DNA of 56,833 nt. Origin: Deltaproteobacteria bacterium (GTDB lineage: Bacteria; Desulfobacterota; DSM-4660; Desulfatiglandales; Desulfatiglandaceae). The notes beneath the pieces were generated by a model. The model was not told the DNA's origin. It saw only the letters and a program-made list of their open reading frames with translations, and searched no databases. The translations under genes were made by a program, and so were the position numbers. The stretch covers positions 1 through 56,833 of the forward strand of contig JABGPV010000001.1 in assembly GCA_018644785.1 (NCBI GenBank). The letters are read 5' to 3'. Shown here one piece after another: positions 1-8,980 of the stretch (positions within the stretch are counted from its first letter, which is position 1; each line of letters starts with the position of its first letter).

Positions 1-356
1 AAGAAGGAAAAGGGCATATTGTCGGCACCAGCTCTGTCGCCGCATTTCGAGGAATGCCGAAGAATTCCGCCTACAGCGCGTCCAAAGCGGGATTTGCCGT
101 CTATCTGGAAACGGTAAGGGTGGAGCTTTACAGGAAAAATATCCATGTAACAGTGCTTTATCCGGGGTACATCGATACACCGCTTAATAATATGCTCAAA
201 AAGAGGCCGTTTTTGATATCCGTTGAAAAAGGGGCGGCCATCATCGCGCAATTGATAGAAAAAAAGGTCAAATCCTCAACCGTCCCGGTCTATCCCTGGA
301 ATATAGTGGGCCGCCTGATGAAGATGGCTCCCGCGAGCCTCGTTGCCAGAATGTAA
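1..356 (+). CDS. Short-chain dehydrogenase/reductase (SDR), C-terminal part; 5' end outside window
   Basis: NAD(P)-dependent oxidoreductase of the SDR family, expected to be cytosolic; the substrate cannot be told. The frame is already open at base 3 and gives GHIVGTSSVAAFRG, the strand before the active site with the catalytic Ser, then YSASKAG, the YxxxK catalytic pair. PGYIDTPL follows, the usual segment after the active site, and then a tail of about 60 residues ending at the stop. The ATG at 54 lies between catalytic Ser and Tyr, so it is internal and not a start. The N-terminal Rossmann half is missing only because the window begins here. It converges with the cupin gene on the other strand, 6 bases away. 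Confidence 0.85.
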   Translation, partial: EGKGHIVGTSSVAAFRGMPKNSAYSASKAGFAVYLETVRVELYRKNIHVTVLYPGYIDTPLNNMLKKRPFLISVEKGAAIIAQLIEKKVKSSTVPVYPWNIVGRLMKMAPASLVARM

Positions 357-362
357 TTTGTG

Positions 363-734
363 TTATATCCCCCGAATTTCGACATACACTGATTTCTCGA
401 AACGGGGAGAGCAGATAGCCAAAAATATTAAACTGTTTTCTCCCATATTGCTGATTCTTTGTCGTTCTCCTGGAGGGATCATAACGGTATCGCCTACATT
501 TACCGCCTGCGGTCCAAGATTTCCAACTTCTGCGCTGCCAATCCCTTCAAGTATTACATAACGCTCGGTTACGCCTTGCAGGCAATGCCACTGGGTTGTT
601 TTTCCCGGCTCTACGCGCACTCTTGCAATAGATACTTCCCGATCATCGGGCGTATTTGATAATTCAGTTATGAAACATCCTTCATCGAAAAAATATTCAC
701 GTGAAATGTCATATTTTTTAATGCATGACTTCAT
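363..734 (-). CDS. Small cupin-domain protein
   Basis: Single-domain cupin of about 123 residues. The first cupin motif is visible as PGKTTQWHCLQGVTERYVILEG and the second as GDTVMIPPGERQRISN, giving a beta-barrel with potential metal ligands (His and Glu of motif 1). The second motif has Gln-Arg where a His is usual, so metal binding may be weakened. I chose the ATG at 734, which has a GAGA-containing stretch upstream; an in-frame ATG at 752 would add six residues and has no recognisable ribosome site. No signal peptide. Role unknown; such proteins range from sugar isomerases to ligand sensors. It lies downstream of, and co-directional with, the membrane protein gene at 833-1927. Confidence 0.7.
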   Translation of the reverse strand: MKSCIKKYDISREYFFDEGCFITELSNTPDDREVSIARVRVEPGKTTQWHCLQGVTERYVILEGIGSAEVGNLGPQAVNVGDTVMIPPGERQRISNMGENSLIFLAICSPRFEKSVYVEIRGI

Positions 735-832
735 CTTGTTTCTCTTTTCCATTGGCGATTATGAATACCATTTTCCGAATTCTTGAACAAGTGAAAGAGC
801 GGTACGAACATCTGAAAAAGATCCGGTTTCCG

Positions 833-1927
833 CTAAAGCGGCATGAGCATGAGCAGACCTGCTGAGAAACAGAGGCATGCTGATGCCATTGAAGCGATCC
901 CCGGTTCAATCCATCTGCCGAGTATCAAAAACACGAGTGAATATGAAAAGATATACAGGGTTACCGGAAAACCCATCAGTAGAGAATAAAAGGTGAATTG
1001 ACGGAAAAAACCATGCCTGTCTGCCGCCGATGAAAAACGCTTCAGATGGGCTGCCGGATGGACCAGGAAATCTTTTTTTGGAGTCTTCAGAACCGTTCCG
1101 CTTCCATCATCGAGTAAAAGCTCGCTGCCTGAAAAGGTTAAGACCAGGTCAACATCTTCGAGGTTTTCTGTTTCAATCCAGTCATGGGCTGATAGATTTT
1201 TCCGTAGTTCGCTTTTGTACGGACTCTCGGGGATGGCCTCAAGGGTGCAGGTTTTGAGAAGCTTCCGGTCCAGGGGCTTGAGGACTTCGGCCGGGTACAA
1301 GGTATACCGGTAGTAAAAATTGGCAATCTTTTCGCCCAGCGGGTTGGAGAGTAAAAGATGATCCCGAATATTGGTAAACAGATCTCCTTTCATTTGGGGT
1401 GCCCACAGAACCCCCAGCACCATAATCGGGATGATATGTAACAACCCATTGCGCCGGGGCTGTTTTCTGTTTCCACGGGGCATCCATTTGAGGGTGCCGG
1501 AAAATACCACCGGGGGGATCACAACAAAATAAAGGGTCGTAAAAGGTGAAAAACCTCTCCAGTTGACGCCCGCTGAAAGTCCCATCCACATAAGGAGCAT
1601 TAAACCCAGGAAAACGGTTTTGCGCAAGCAAACACGGTCCCATAACCATGTTGCGGAAAATGACAGCAGGCAGATGCCTGCTCCCACACTCAGGGTTAAG
1701 AAAAGCCCGCCACAGAGGGCGGTGGTCAGTTCTTGAAGACGGCCCATGGTCGGTTGACTGGGAACTGTCGGATATCCGGCTTTATGAATGGCTGTGAGGG
1801 TATGGTAAAGGGAACGGTTGGAAAGATAGACTTGAATGGTGGCGATGGTTTGTGCCAGGGCGAGACCCGTAAGTATGGCCGCGGCAGGGTAGCAAAGGGT
1901 TCTCCATTTGGAGGAGGGCGGATTCAT
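833..1927 (-). CDS. Multi-pass membrane protein of unknown function
   Basis: A 364-residue protein I do not recognise. Hydrophobic segments at about residues 12-32, 69-92, 104-121, 129-145, 161-176, 312-338 and 344-363 suggest seven membrane passes. A hydrophilic block of roughly 130 residues (about 178-308) sits between the fifth and sixth segment and should form an extracytoplasmic or cytoplasmic domain. No nucleotide-binding, protease or transporter motif is visible. Start ATG 1927 gives a short polar N-terminus before the first membrane segment; the ribosome site is not strong. It is followed 98 bases later on the same strand by the small cupin gene. Function is open. Confidence 0.65.
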   Translation of the reverse strand: MNPPSSKWRTLCYPAAAILTGLALAQTIATIQVYLSNRSLYHTLTAIHKAGYPTVPSQPTMGRLQELTTALCGGLFLTLSVGAGICLLSFSATWLWDRVCLRKTVFLGLMLLMWMGLSAGVNWRGFSPFTTLYFVVIPPVVFSGTLKWMPRGNRKQPRRNGLLHIIPIMVLGVLWAPQMKGDLFTNIRDHLLLSNPLGEKIANFYYRYTLYPAEVLKPLDRKLLKTCTLEAIPESPYKSELRKNLSAHDWIETENLEDVDLVLTFSGSELLLDDGSGTVLKTPKKDFLVHPAAHLKRFSSAADRHGFFRQFTFYSLLMGFPVTLYIFSYSLVFLILGRWIEPGIASMASACLCFSAGLLMLMPL

Positions 1928-2092
1928 GTTTCAACGGTCTCATAATGTGATTGATGGTCGTTTTTTGCCGCCGGAGTATAAAACAATGCCAACAAAAATG
2001 CAAAAATATGCACATCGGGCACTTGATGAATCCGTGTGTTTGCGCTATATCGTTGGAAAAAATTGAAGTTCAGCGGAAAGGATAGGGATCAT

Positions 2093-2881
2093 ATGATGCG
2101 CATTATGACATTCAATCTGCGCTTTGAAAATGACCAGGATGGCAGCAATGCTTGGAATTACCGACGTCATTTGGTGGTGAAATTGATTGAGCAGTATGCG
2201 CCCGACATCCTGGGAACCCAGGAAGGGCGTTTGTCCCAGTTGGATAATCTCGAAGAGACGCTTTCCGGCTATGGTATGCACACGGCTTCACGCGTGCTGG
2301 AGCACACCTGCCAGTATCCCACCCTGTTTTTTAAGAAAGACCTGTTTCGAATCACGGAAGGCGACGAATTCTGGCTTTCCAAAACACCCGAAATCCATCG
2401 CAGCAAGGACTGGGACAGCGCTTTTCCCCGCATGCTGAGTATAGCCACAGTGGAATCTCTGGAATCCGGACAGGTTTTCTCAGTGGCGGTAACCCATCTG
2501 GATCACATGGGCCGGGTTGCCCGCGTAAAACAAGCCGAAATCATCGCTCGATGGGTTCACAAAAGTGCCGTTCCGGTTATTCTCATGGGGGATTTCAATG
2601 ATGGGCCGGATTCTGACGCCCATGCGGCCCTGGCAAACAAAGAAACCGGGCTTTCAGATTCCTGGCAGGTTCTGGGGCATCCCGAAGGGAAAGAGAGTTT
2701 CACCCACCACGCTTTTACCGGAATACCGCAAAAAAGCCGAATCGACTGGATATTGACAACCAAACCTCCGCATGTCAGAAAAGCCCGGATTGTTCATGAT
2801 CAATTTGACGGGCGGTATGCGTCAGACCATTTTCCTTATTATGTTGATGTTATGTGGCATGAAGATCAAAAACTACTCTGA
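2093..2881 (+). CDS. Endonuclease/exonuclease/phosphatase-fold hydrolase
   Basis: Metal-dependent phosphoesterase of the EEP (DNase I-like) superfamily, about 262 residues. Family motifs in order: MTFNLRFEN at the N-terminus (metal-binding Asn), GTQEG (metal-binding Glu), THLDHMGRVAR, MGDFNDGPDS (Asp/Asn pair) and SDHFPYY at the C-terminus (catalytic Asp-His). The start is ATG 2093 (or 2096): the purine-rich AAAGGATAGGG precedes it, and the family N-terminus MRIMTFNLR begins right there; an upstream ATG at 2036 would add 19 unrelated residues. No signal peptide. Members hydrolyse nucleic acids, sphingomyelin, inositol phosphates or other phosphodiesters; the substrate here is unknown. It converges with iorB (stop 57 bases away). 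Confidence 0.8.
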   Translation: MMRIMTFNLRFENDQDGSNAWNYRRHLVVKLIEQYAPDILGTQEGRLSQLDNLEETLSGYGMHTASRVLEHTCQYPTLFFKKDLFRITEGDEFWLSKTPEIHRSKDWDSAFPRMLSIATVESLESGQVFSVAVTHLDHMGRVARVKQAEIIARWVHKSAVPVILMGDFNDGPDSDAHAALANKETGLSDSWQVLGHPEGKESFTHHAFTGIPQKSRIDWILTTKPPHVRKARIVHDQFDGRYASDHFPYYVDVMWHEDQKLL

Positions 2882-2937
2882 ATCAATCTTGATCAACAAA
2901 TAATCCATTGACGGAAGCGTTGTCAAAACAAACGGAT

Positions 2938-3555
2938 CTAGGCCAAGGCCTCCCGGCCCCAAGAAAAAGCCTCCAGGTTAATGGGCACTTTGGCAGGCGG
3001 CATCATTTCGGATATGACATTTTCAAAAATCTCTAAGCCGAGCGGTAAATCGGAGACAGCGGAGAGGGCTCCCACCATCATAATATTGCTGAAAATAGGG
3101 TTGCCCATGGTCTGGGCCTGGTCGGTGGCTTCCAGAGGCCAATGTTTGGCCGTGAGCTCCGTCAGTTCCCGAAATATTTCTTCCCGCCCGGGATAGACCG
3201 CCTGACCGGTGATGACGCTGACCGGGTATGTGGGGCGGGTGTTCCAGATGACTTGGACTTCCGGATTACCGTATACGGAAAGAACCCGGAACGCTTCCGA
3301 GGGCTCAAGCGCTATAACCATGTGGGCGCCTCCGTGAGGAATCTGGGGAGACCAGGCGGACTGGGTGGAGATTCGCAGGTGGCTCATCACCGAACCGCCC
3401 CGCTGGCTGGCCCCGAAGGTTTCGCCTATGGTCACACAATAATCCTGTGCGACCAGCATGCGCCCCATCAGGCGCGACGCGAGCACATTGCCCTGGCCGC
3501 CTACCCCGGTGATGATGAGATTGTAAGGATCGAACGGCAACTGGGGAGCAGTCAT
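2938..3555 (-). CDS. iorB: Indolepyruvate ferredoxin oxidoreductase, beta subunit
   Basis: Small (gamma-type) subunit of an arylpyruvate or 2-oxoacid:ferredoxin oxidoreductase; with IorA it decarboxylates a 2-oxoacid to acyl-CoA, reducing ferredoxin. The N-terminus NLIITGVGGQGNVLASRL is the standard GVGGQG motif of the family, followed by GETFGASQRGGSV. About 205 residues, the usual length. I chose ATG 3555 because it overlaps the iorA stop by one base (TGATG), a typical coupling; an upstream in-frame ATG at 3606 would add 17 residues inside iorA. It is the last gene of the FrhB-like/iorA/iorB operon. A second copy of the pair lies at 50849-53373. Confidence 0.9.
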   Translation of the reverse strand: MTAPQLPFDPYNLIITGVGGQGNVLASRLMGRMLVAQDYCVTIGETFGASQRGGSVMSHLRISTQSAWSPQIPHGGAHMVIALEPSEAFRVLSVYGNPEVQVIWNTRPTYPVSVITGQAVYPGREEIFRELTELTAKHWPLEATDQAQTMGNPIFSNIMMVGALSAVSDLPLGLEIFENVISEMMPPAKVPINLEAFSWGREALA

Positions 3556-5513
3556 CAGGCCACCTCCTTTTTTGAAATGGCGCCCGTGGGGCAGATGGAG
3601 GCACAAACCCCACAGCCCACACAGATCACCTCATCGATACGGGTTCTTTTGGCTTCGGGATCCCAGATGAGTCCCGGACATCCGAAAATTCTGGTACAGA
3701 GACGATTGCAACCGCAGTCTTCGGCCAAGCAGGACGCTTCATCCACTGTCATGTCGAACAGACGTTTCCCCTTCTTCTCCGGACTCAAGGCGCAGGCCTG
3801 TCGCAGGATCAAAACTCGGACACCACCTTGATTATCCAAGAGCTCCAGGAGGACTTTTTCGGTAGATGCCATTTCAAATGGATCGGCGATGGCAACGTCG
3901 ATGTCCATGGCCTGACAGATCCGAGCGATATCAAGAGCGGGTAGCGCTCCACCGCCGGCATCGGAAACGGTTCCCGGGTGCGGTTGAAAACCGGTCATGG
4001 CAGTGCCCGAGTTGTCCACCACCACCAGGATTATATCCGCCTGGTTATGCACCGCATTGACCAGAGCTGGCATGACCGCGTGGAAAAAGGTGGAATCCCC
4101 GGAGACGGCCATGACCGGTTGGTCAAAACCGAAGCGGTTCAGTTTCCCAAAGCCCGAAGCCAGTCCGGTTCCCGAACCCATGGCATGGGAGGTTTTGAGC
4201 GTATTGAAGCCGCAGGATATGGCTCCCATGGTATAGCAACCGATGTCGCCGCAGACGAAGCCGTGACGATTATCCTGTTTCAGCGCGCTGTTAATGAGCC
4301 AGTATGAGGCCCGGTGGGGACAACCGGGACAGAAGGTCATTGCCCTAAACGGGGCATGGGTTTTGGCAATTTCAACGGCGCGTTCACTGTAGGCTTGATC
4401 CGTCCATGGGTCCGGCAGCCCCAGAATTGATGCCAGCCCCCCGGCCACCAGGTCCGGATTGAGTTCGTTAGTGGGGGGGAGGGGCCCGTCTTTACGTCCG
4501 AAGAACTGCTTGCTCCCTGAATCGGGTCCCAGTTCAGTCCAGAGGGCCTTTACGTTGTCTTCCAGGAAGGGCATTCCTTCTTCTATGATGAAAATATTTC
4601 CGGACGCTTTAAGGTGTTTGCTAAGCAACCGCGGCGGAAGGGGCCAGGTTGTGCCCAATTTCAACAGCCCCACCCGTTCCTCCAGACCCAACAGGGCAAT
4701 TGCCTCCTCTGTGTAGAGATAGGCCGCTGAACTGGTGATGACCAAAAGCTCCGGTCGGTCGGGACCTGTATAAATATTAAACGGCGATGTTTCAAATATC
4801 TCCCGGGCCAGGGCCAATTTTTCCAACTGGCGGCGATGCATGGCATCCACCATGCCGGGGAAGGTAACAACTGGTCCCCGCATCTGATCCATGAAGTCAC
4901 CATCAAATTGGAATCGGGCTTTCGAGGAGCCAGGCGCCATCAAACTGGAACTGAGCTCACCCAGAACCACATTGCCACTGGCATGGGACATACGGGTCAC
5001 GGAGCGGAACATCACCACATTTCGTACTTTTTCCGAGAGCTCAAAGCTCCAGGCGGCCATATCCTTTGCTTCCTGAAAATTGCCCGGTTCCACCAGGGGA
5101 AACTCCATCATTTTGGCATAATGGCGGGAGTCTCCCTCATTGGTGCTGGAGAGTCCCCCCGGGTCCTCGCAGGTGAGCAGAACCAACCCCGCCCGGGTGC
5201 CGCACTCGGCCAGGTGGAGCAGGAAGTCCGAAGCCACGTTCACCCCCACCTGCTTCATTACCGCCATGGATCTGAGTTGGGCAAAGGAGCCCGCTGCCGC
5301 CACTTCCAATCCGACCTTTTCGTTTGCGGACCACTCCACGTAGAGTCCGTGATCCGACGCCACACCGGCCAACGTCTGTATGATTTCGGAGGATGGGGTT
5401 CCCGGGTATCCGGCGATCACCCTGACCCCGGCTTCCAGGGCTCCTCTGGCAATGGCGTCATTGCCCATAAGCAGCGCTGTTTCCCCTTTGGCGCCAGTGC
5501 TGACTATTGACAT
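3555..5513 (-). CDS. iorA: Indolepyruvate ferredoxin oxidoreductase, alpha subunit
   Basis: Catalytic TPP- and Fe-S-containing subunit (652 residues) that oxidatively decarboxylates aryl- or branched 2-oxoacids to acyl-CoA. The N-terminal pyrimidine-binding domain begins GNDAIARGALEAG and AGYPGTPSSEI. The TPP domain shows FCPGCPHRASYW, GDIGCYTMGAI and GDSTFFHAVMPALVNAV followed by VDNSGTAMTGFQPHPG. The C-terminus carries Fe-S ligands: a Cys-rich DCGCNRLC region and the ferredoxin motif CVGCGVCASICPTG. Length and domain order fit IorA of archaea and anaerobic bacteria. Its start overlaps the 3' end of the FrhB-like gene by 10 bases and its stop overlaps iorB, so the three are one transcription unit. 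Actual 2-oxoacid preference cannot be read from the sequence. Confidence 0.92.
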   Translation of the reverse strand: MSIVSTGAKGETALLMGNDAIARGALEAGVRVIAGYPGTPSSEIIQTLAGVASDHGLYVEWSANEKVGLEVAAAGSFAQLRSMAVMKQVGVNVASDFLLHLAECGTRAGLVLLTCEDPGGLSSTNEGDSRHYAKMMEFPLVEPGNFQEAKDMAAWSFELSEKVRNVVMFRSVTRMSHASGNVVLGELSSSLMAPGSSKARFQFDGDFMDQMRGPVVTFPGMVDAMHRRQLEKLALAREIFETSPFNIYTGPDRPELLVITSSAAYLYTEEAIALLGLEERVGLLKLGTTWPLPPRLLSKHLKASGNIFIIEEGMPFLEDNVKALWTELGPDSGSKQFFGRKDGPLPPTNELNPDLVAGGLASILGLPDPWTDQAYSERAVEIAKTHAPFRAMTFCPGCPHRASYWLINSALKQDNRHGFVCGDIGCYTMGAISCGFNTLKTSHAMGSGTGLASGFGKLNRFGFDQPVMAVSGDSTFFHAVMPALVNAVHNQADIILVVVDNSGTAMTGFQPHPGTVSDAGGGALPALDIARICQAMDIDVAIADPFEMASTEKVLLELLDNQGGVRVLILRQACALSPEKKGKRLFDMTVDEASCLAEDCGCNRLCTRIFGCPGLIWDPEAKRTRIDEVICVGCGVCASICPTGAISKKEVA

Positions 5514-6631
5514 AAAACCGCCTCCCTTCTGGTATAAATCAAATCATCTTTCCGTCCCGAAACCTCCTCCAGCTTGGCAACGCAGGTGTTCTTCTTGCCC
5601 AGGGATGCGGCTTTGAGTTTGTCCAGGTTCCCGGGCGGGACTTCCTTGAATTCCAGAACCCCCCGGGATCGGGCCAGGTCCAGTAGTTCCTGACCTTTCT
5701 CAGTTCGCACCAAGACCTGATTCCAGCCCCGGTCCACCTCCCACCCTTCGGGGCTTCTGGCGGATCCCACCGAGAGGTCGGCGAATTCGCAGGTAAGATC
5801 ATAGCAATACCGGCAGCTTTCCCGAACGCAGGCTTGTACCTCCGCCATGGGGATCTCCATGATGCCCTTGTCCGTTTGCAGCTCCATGATCTGGTGCTTG
5901 CTGGGGGGTATGTCCATTCCGTTGATTTCGGTGGCGCCTGTTTTTTCTCTGATCAACCGGTTCAGTTCTCTAAAGGAGAGGGCCCATCCGCAGAAGAGCC
6001 CGATAACCAGTTCAAGATTTTTTACCCGCACTTCGTCTCCCGGCTGGGGATTTACCCGCATGCGGGCCAGTGCCAGCGCCTGGCAGGGCGTGGCCACCAC
6101 CCCGATTCTGGAGGGGTCTCCCTGACTCAGTTCATTGAATTTTGCCAGGGTGGGCGATACGGAAAATTTGCTCCCCGAAAGTGAGGCAACTAGGGACGGG
6201 TCGGTTACGGCCACACTTTCGGAGGAATGGTTTTTCTCCTTGCCTGCCAGCACTGCGGTGTTGATGAGCCCTTCTTCCAATGCCAGCGCCACAAGGGTGC
6301 TCACCGTACCCCCGTGCTGGGCCTGAGCCCGCAACTTTGCATCGCTGGCGCGGGTCATGTAAAGCCCCTTGACGGCGCCCAGTTCGGGAGTGATATGGCC
6401 CGGATCAAACATGGCTTGACGCAGGCCGTTTAAATCCACCTGTCCCCGGGGGCAGTAGGCGGAACAGCGGCCCCAGGTGCGATCGCATTCATGTATGATG
6501 GCGGTCTGATCGCGGTAGAATCCCTGATAGGGGCACAGGCCCACGCAGGCGGCACATCCGGTACACAGCCCTTGATCCATGACCTGGTTTTTTATCCAGG
6601 TCTGGCCCTGATTTTCTTTTTTTTCAACCAT
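5504..6631 (-). CDS. FrhB/FdhB-family Fe-S flavoprotein (coenzyme F420 hydrogenase/dehydrogenase beta-subunit family)
   Basis: A 375-residue protein with an N-terminal ferredoxin-like segment (LCTGCAACVGLCP, then CDRTWGRCSAYCPRG) and the FrhB N and C domains: TPCQALALARM around residue 190 and CRYCYDLTCEFADLSVGSA around 280. Family members carry FAD and Fe-S clusters and pass electrons between F420, NAD(P)H or ferredoxin and a partner enzyme. The gene overlaps iorA by 10 bases and is first in the operon, which suggests that it couples the Ior enzyme to an electron carrier; this is inference. A ribosome site AGGAG lies 12 bases before ATG 6631. No F420 biosynthesis genes are in the window, so the carrier is uncertain. 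Confidence 0.82.
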   Translation of the reverse strand: MVEKKENQGQTWIKNQVMDQGLCTGCAACVGLCPYQGFYRDQTAIIHECDRTWGRCSAYCPRGQVDLNGLRQAMFDPGHITPELGAVKGLYMTRASDAKLRAQAQHGGTVSTLVALALEEGLINTAVLAGKEKNHSSESVAVTDPSLVASLSGSKFSVSPTLAKFNELSQGDPSRIGVVATPCQALALARMRVNPQPGDEVRVKNLELVIGLFCGWALSFRELNRLIREKTGATEINGMDIPPSKHQIMELQTDKGIMEIPMAEVQACVRESCRYCYDLTCEFADLSVGSARSPEGWEVDRGWNQVLVRTEKGQELLDLARSRGVLEFKEVPPGNLDKLKAASLGKKNTCVAKLEEVSGRKDDLIYTRREAVLCQ

Positions 6632-6821
6632 TAGTAATTTTGCTCCTTTTTTCCCGGCGACGGTTATGGGGATGGAAGGTCCAATACATTATTCCTCCAA
6701 CATCCTTTCCGGGAAATCCGAGACAGCCTAATCCATATACGTTCCAATGTCGAGATTTTTGATGATCGCTTTTATTGGAATTTTTCCACCCTTCCGGGTA
6801 TATTAAATTATCATTTACTGA

Positions 6822-7541
6822 AGCCCCAAAATATTTAATCCACACAACAACATTCAATATCTGTACAAGTTGTTTTGGGCAGCAGCTGAAGTTGCCGAAG
6901 AGCCCGAGATTAAAAGTCTGATCGAAGAAATGCGATGGTGCAGTGCTACATCTAACTCACTTCGCAAGGCCATGCGTATCGCTTTACCTGGCGGCGCCAA
7001 TGGGCTCAATGATGAAGGCGCCAGCAACATGACCAGCATTCGTGAAGGCGTCATAAAATTTCGAAGGCGGATCGATCAAGATCAAAAACTCGCTTCTGAC
7101 TCACTTTGCGTCAAAATGGCCAAACAGATCGACAAGTATCTCCAGCAACTTTTTAACGATCCAATTGAAGTTGATGCGCCCTCTGGATCGATTATCCTGT
7201 ATCCTCAACGCACAAACAATATACTCGAGCATTTCTTTAGAGAATTGACCCGTGAAAACCGCCGGAAAACAGGGAACAACTCAAAGCAACGCTTGCTCAA
7301 AAACATGCTGGTTGATACTCCTTTGGTAAAAAACCTCGACAATCCCGATTACATGCCGTTGCTTCTAAACGGGAAAGCGGACTTGGAGGAGATCTTCGCC
7401 AGCATGGATCCGATATTTTTGCACAACGAGATCGAGCTGCAGTCCGGGGTAGATCGTGTGCTCCCTGGGTTTCGAAAAATCATAAAATTTCCGGCGCTGC
7501 CGGACTACTTTGTTAGGCTGGCGGTCAATAAAAATCCATGA
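6822..7541 (+). pseudogene. Transposase-like C-terminal remnant
   Basis: An open frame with no proper start: reading begins right after a stop at 6819-6821 and runs 239 codons to 7541. The best start inside it would be TTG 6870, without a ribosome site. The segment RTNNILEHFFRELTRENRR, followed by KTGNN and by LVKNLDNPDYMPLLLNGKADLEE, resembles from memory the C-terminal region of a transposase-like family common in Desulfobacterota and cyanobacteria; I cannot name the IS family. I see no N-terminal catalytic core and no terminal inverted repeats, so I read it as the 5'-truncated leftover of an element. It sits at the edge of a remnant-rich zone (6.8-10.6 kb), which supports this. Confidence 0.5.
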
Positions 7542-7784
7542 CGAGCGGCCTAATCCAACTGAATTTTGTGCTCATAGCCAAAAGTGTCAACTACGATTAG
7601 TAACATCGAGTTTCGCCAAAGTTTCGCTTACTGATATCTATTTCACTCCTTGACACAAATCGATGCTGGAGGCAAACATGCTTTTGGTATACCTAATGCT
7701 TAGAAGACCCTAAAAATTGCACTTCACTAAAAAAGCACTTCGGATGTCCCAGGTATAATACCTCAAAATTTCTTTTCTGCAGTA

Positions 7785-8239
7785 TTACTGCACGATCCAG
7801 ACGACGAATCCGGCAGCCTGATTCAGGATTTTTTTCGTAACGCTGCCAAAAACAAATTCTTTGAAGCCTGAAATACCCCGCCGCCCCATCACGATGGTTC
7901 CATAACCTTTGCTCTTGGCCTCTTTGATAATATCGTCTCCGGGGCTGCGGCTGCCGCGGATGACCCGTTTGGATATCTGTTCATTTCGGATTCCCGCCTC
8001 CATGAGCATGGCCTTGGCTTTTTCCATTTGATCACCCACCTCTCGGGCGGCCCTATCCTCCCAGAGTTTTTTGAAAATGATGAAGCATAGGCCTCTATGG
8101 GATATTCGGGATCACGGTAAAGGTAGTCTTCGCAGGGAGGTAACTGGGAATCGGATCGGGCATCACAGGCCCGCTTTGCGGCCAGGGTTTCCGGATAGAT
8201 GGTGACCGGGTGGTGGTCCATGATGTCTTTGACCAGCAT
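7785..8239 (-). pseudogene. Broken CBS-domain / universal stress protein gene
   Basis: The 5' part (8239 to about 8060) encodes MLVKDIMDHHPVTIYPETLA, the beginning of a CBS domain. The 3' part is in another frame (stop at 7785) and encodes a universal stress protein C-terminus: EDRAAREVGDQMEKAKAML, then GDDIIKEAKSKGYGTIVMG and RRGISGFKEFVFGSVTKKIL, which is the ATP-binding GxxGS-type loop of UspA proteins. The frames change near 8060-8085. A normal Usp domain is about 140 residues, so roughly the first half is missing, and the CBS part is also short. I interpret it as a deletion fusion with a frameshift, not a working gene. A short open frame crosses the whole region (8239 to 7889) but its second half is nonsense. 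Confidence 0.6.
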
Positions 8240-8258
8240 GAGATTTCTCCTTAATCGT

Positions 8259-8804
8259 TTAATTCATTACCGGTTCCAGTTCCGCCAATGCCTCCAGCGA
8301 AAGATGACAGCAGATACGATGACCGGAAGGGGTTTCCCGCCATGGCGGAACCGTGTTGCACAGATCCGGGTCTTCCATCAGGCTTCTCCTTGGACAGCGG
8401 GTGCTGAACCGGCATCCTTCCGGCGGTGAAATGGCGCTGGGGACGATACCGGACAGCCGGATATGCTTTTGTTTATGGGCCGGATCCGGCACGGGCACTG
8501 CAGACAGCAGGGCTTCGGTATACGGGTGATAGGGCGGGGCATAGAGATTTTCTGCCGGGCCGATTTCCACCAACTGCCCCAGGTACATGACGCAGACAAA
8601 ATCGGAGATGAACCGGACCACGGACAGGTCATGGGAAATGAACACCAGGGTGGTGGAAAATTCCCCCTGGATCTGCATGAGCAGGTTAGGATACCGGCCT
8701 GGACCGACATATCCAGGGCGCTCACGGGTTCATCGCACAGGACCAGATCCGGCCGGCAGGCCAGGGCCCGGGCAATGCCGAAGTCTCGCTGATTCTCAAT
8801 CTAT
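8259..8804 (-). pseudogene. Oligopeptide/dipeptide ABC transporter ATPase, 3' remnant with frameshift
   Basis: Only the second half of an OppD/OppF-type ATPase remains. From 8804 one frame reads [18 protein letters not shown] and [19 protein letters not shown], i.e. the end of the ABC signature, Walker B and D-loop. The continuation [20 protein letters not shown] (H-loop His) and the Opp C-terminal domain with [17 protein letters not shown] and CRFSTRCP lie in another frame, so one base has been lost around 8685. The Walker A half is absent because the neighbouring FAH region begins there. No permease or binding-protein partner is nearby. This is a dead fragment. Confidence 0.75.
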
Positions 8805-8905
8805 TTTTGGACCTGGATCTTCATCTGCATCACTCTGGTAGACTTCATCAGCCGGCGCCTTTTTCATTCAACGCCAATACAAAACATGTTGTGGTTTATT
8901 TCCTC

Positions 8906-8934
8906 TTGACACACAAGCAGGTTTTCCCTATGCT
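8906..8934 (+). promoter_or_regulatory. Putative sigma-70 promoter of the FAH-family gene
   Basis: TTGACA (8906-8911), a 17-base spacer and TATGCT (8929-8934). The consensus -35 and ideal spacing are convincing; the -10 matches four of six. Transcription would begin near 8941, which makes the ATGs at 8981/8987 usable starts and rules out the in-frame ATG at 8930. Confidence 0.45.
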
Positions 8935-8980
8935 CGTTGCTCAAAAAGGCAAAGTCTTATCACCCCTCACCTATCACCAA

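Noticed and set aside
761..865. Short plus-strand open frame between the cupin and the membrane-protein gene.
   Set aside because: Only about 34 codons, overlapping the end of the membrane-protein gene, without a ribosome site or recognisable family.
6632..6821. Possible inverted repeat or IS end between the FrhB-like gene and the transposase remnant.
   Set aside because: I compared it with the stretch 7542-7784 and saw no convincing terminal inverted repeat, so the element borders cannot be set.
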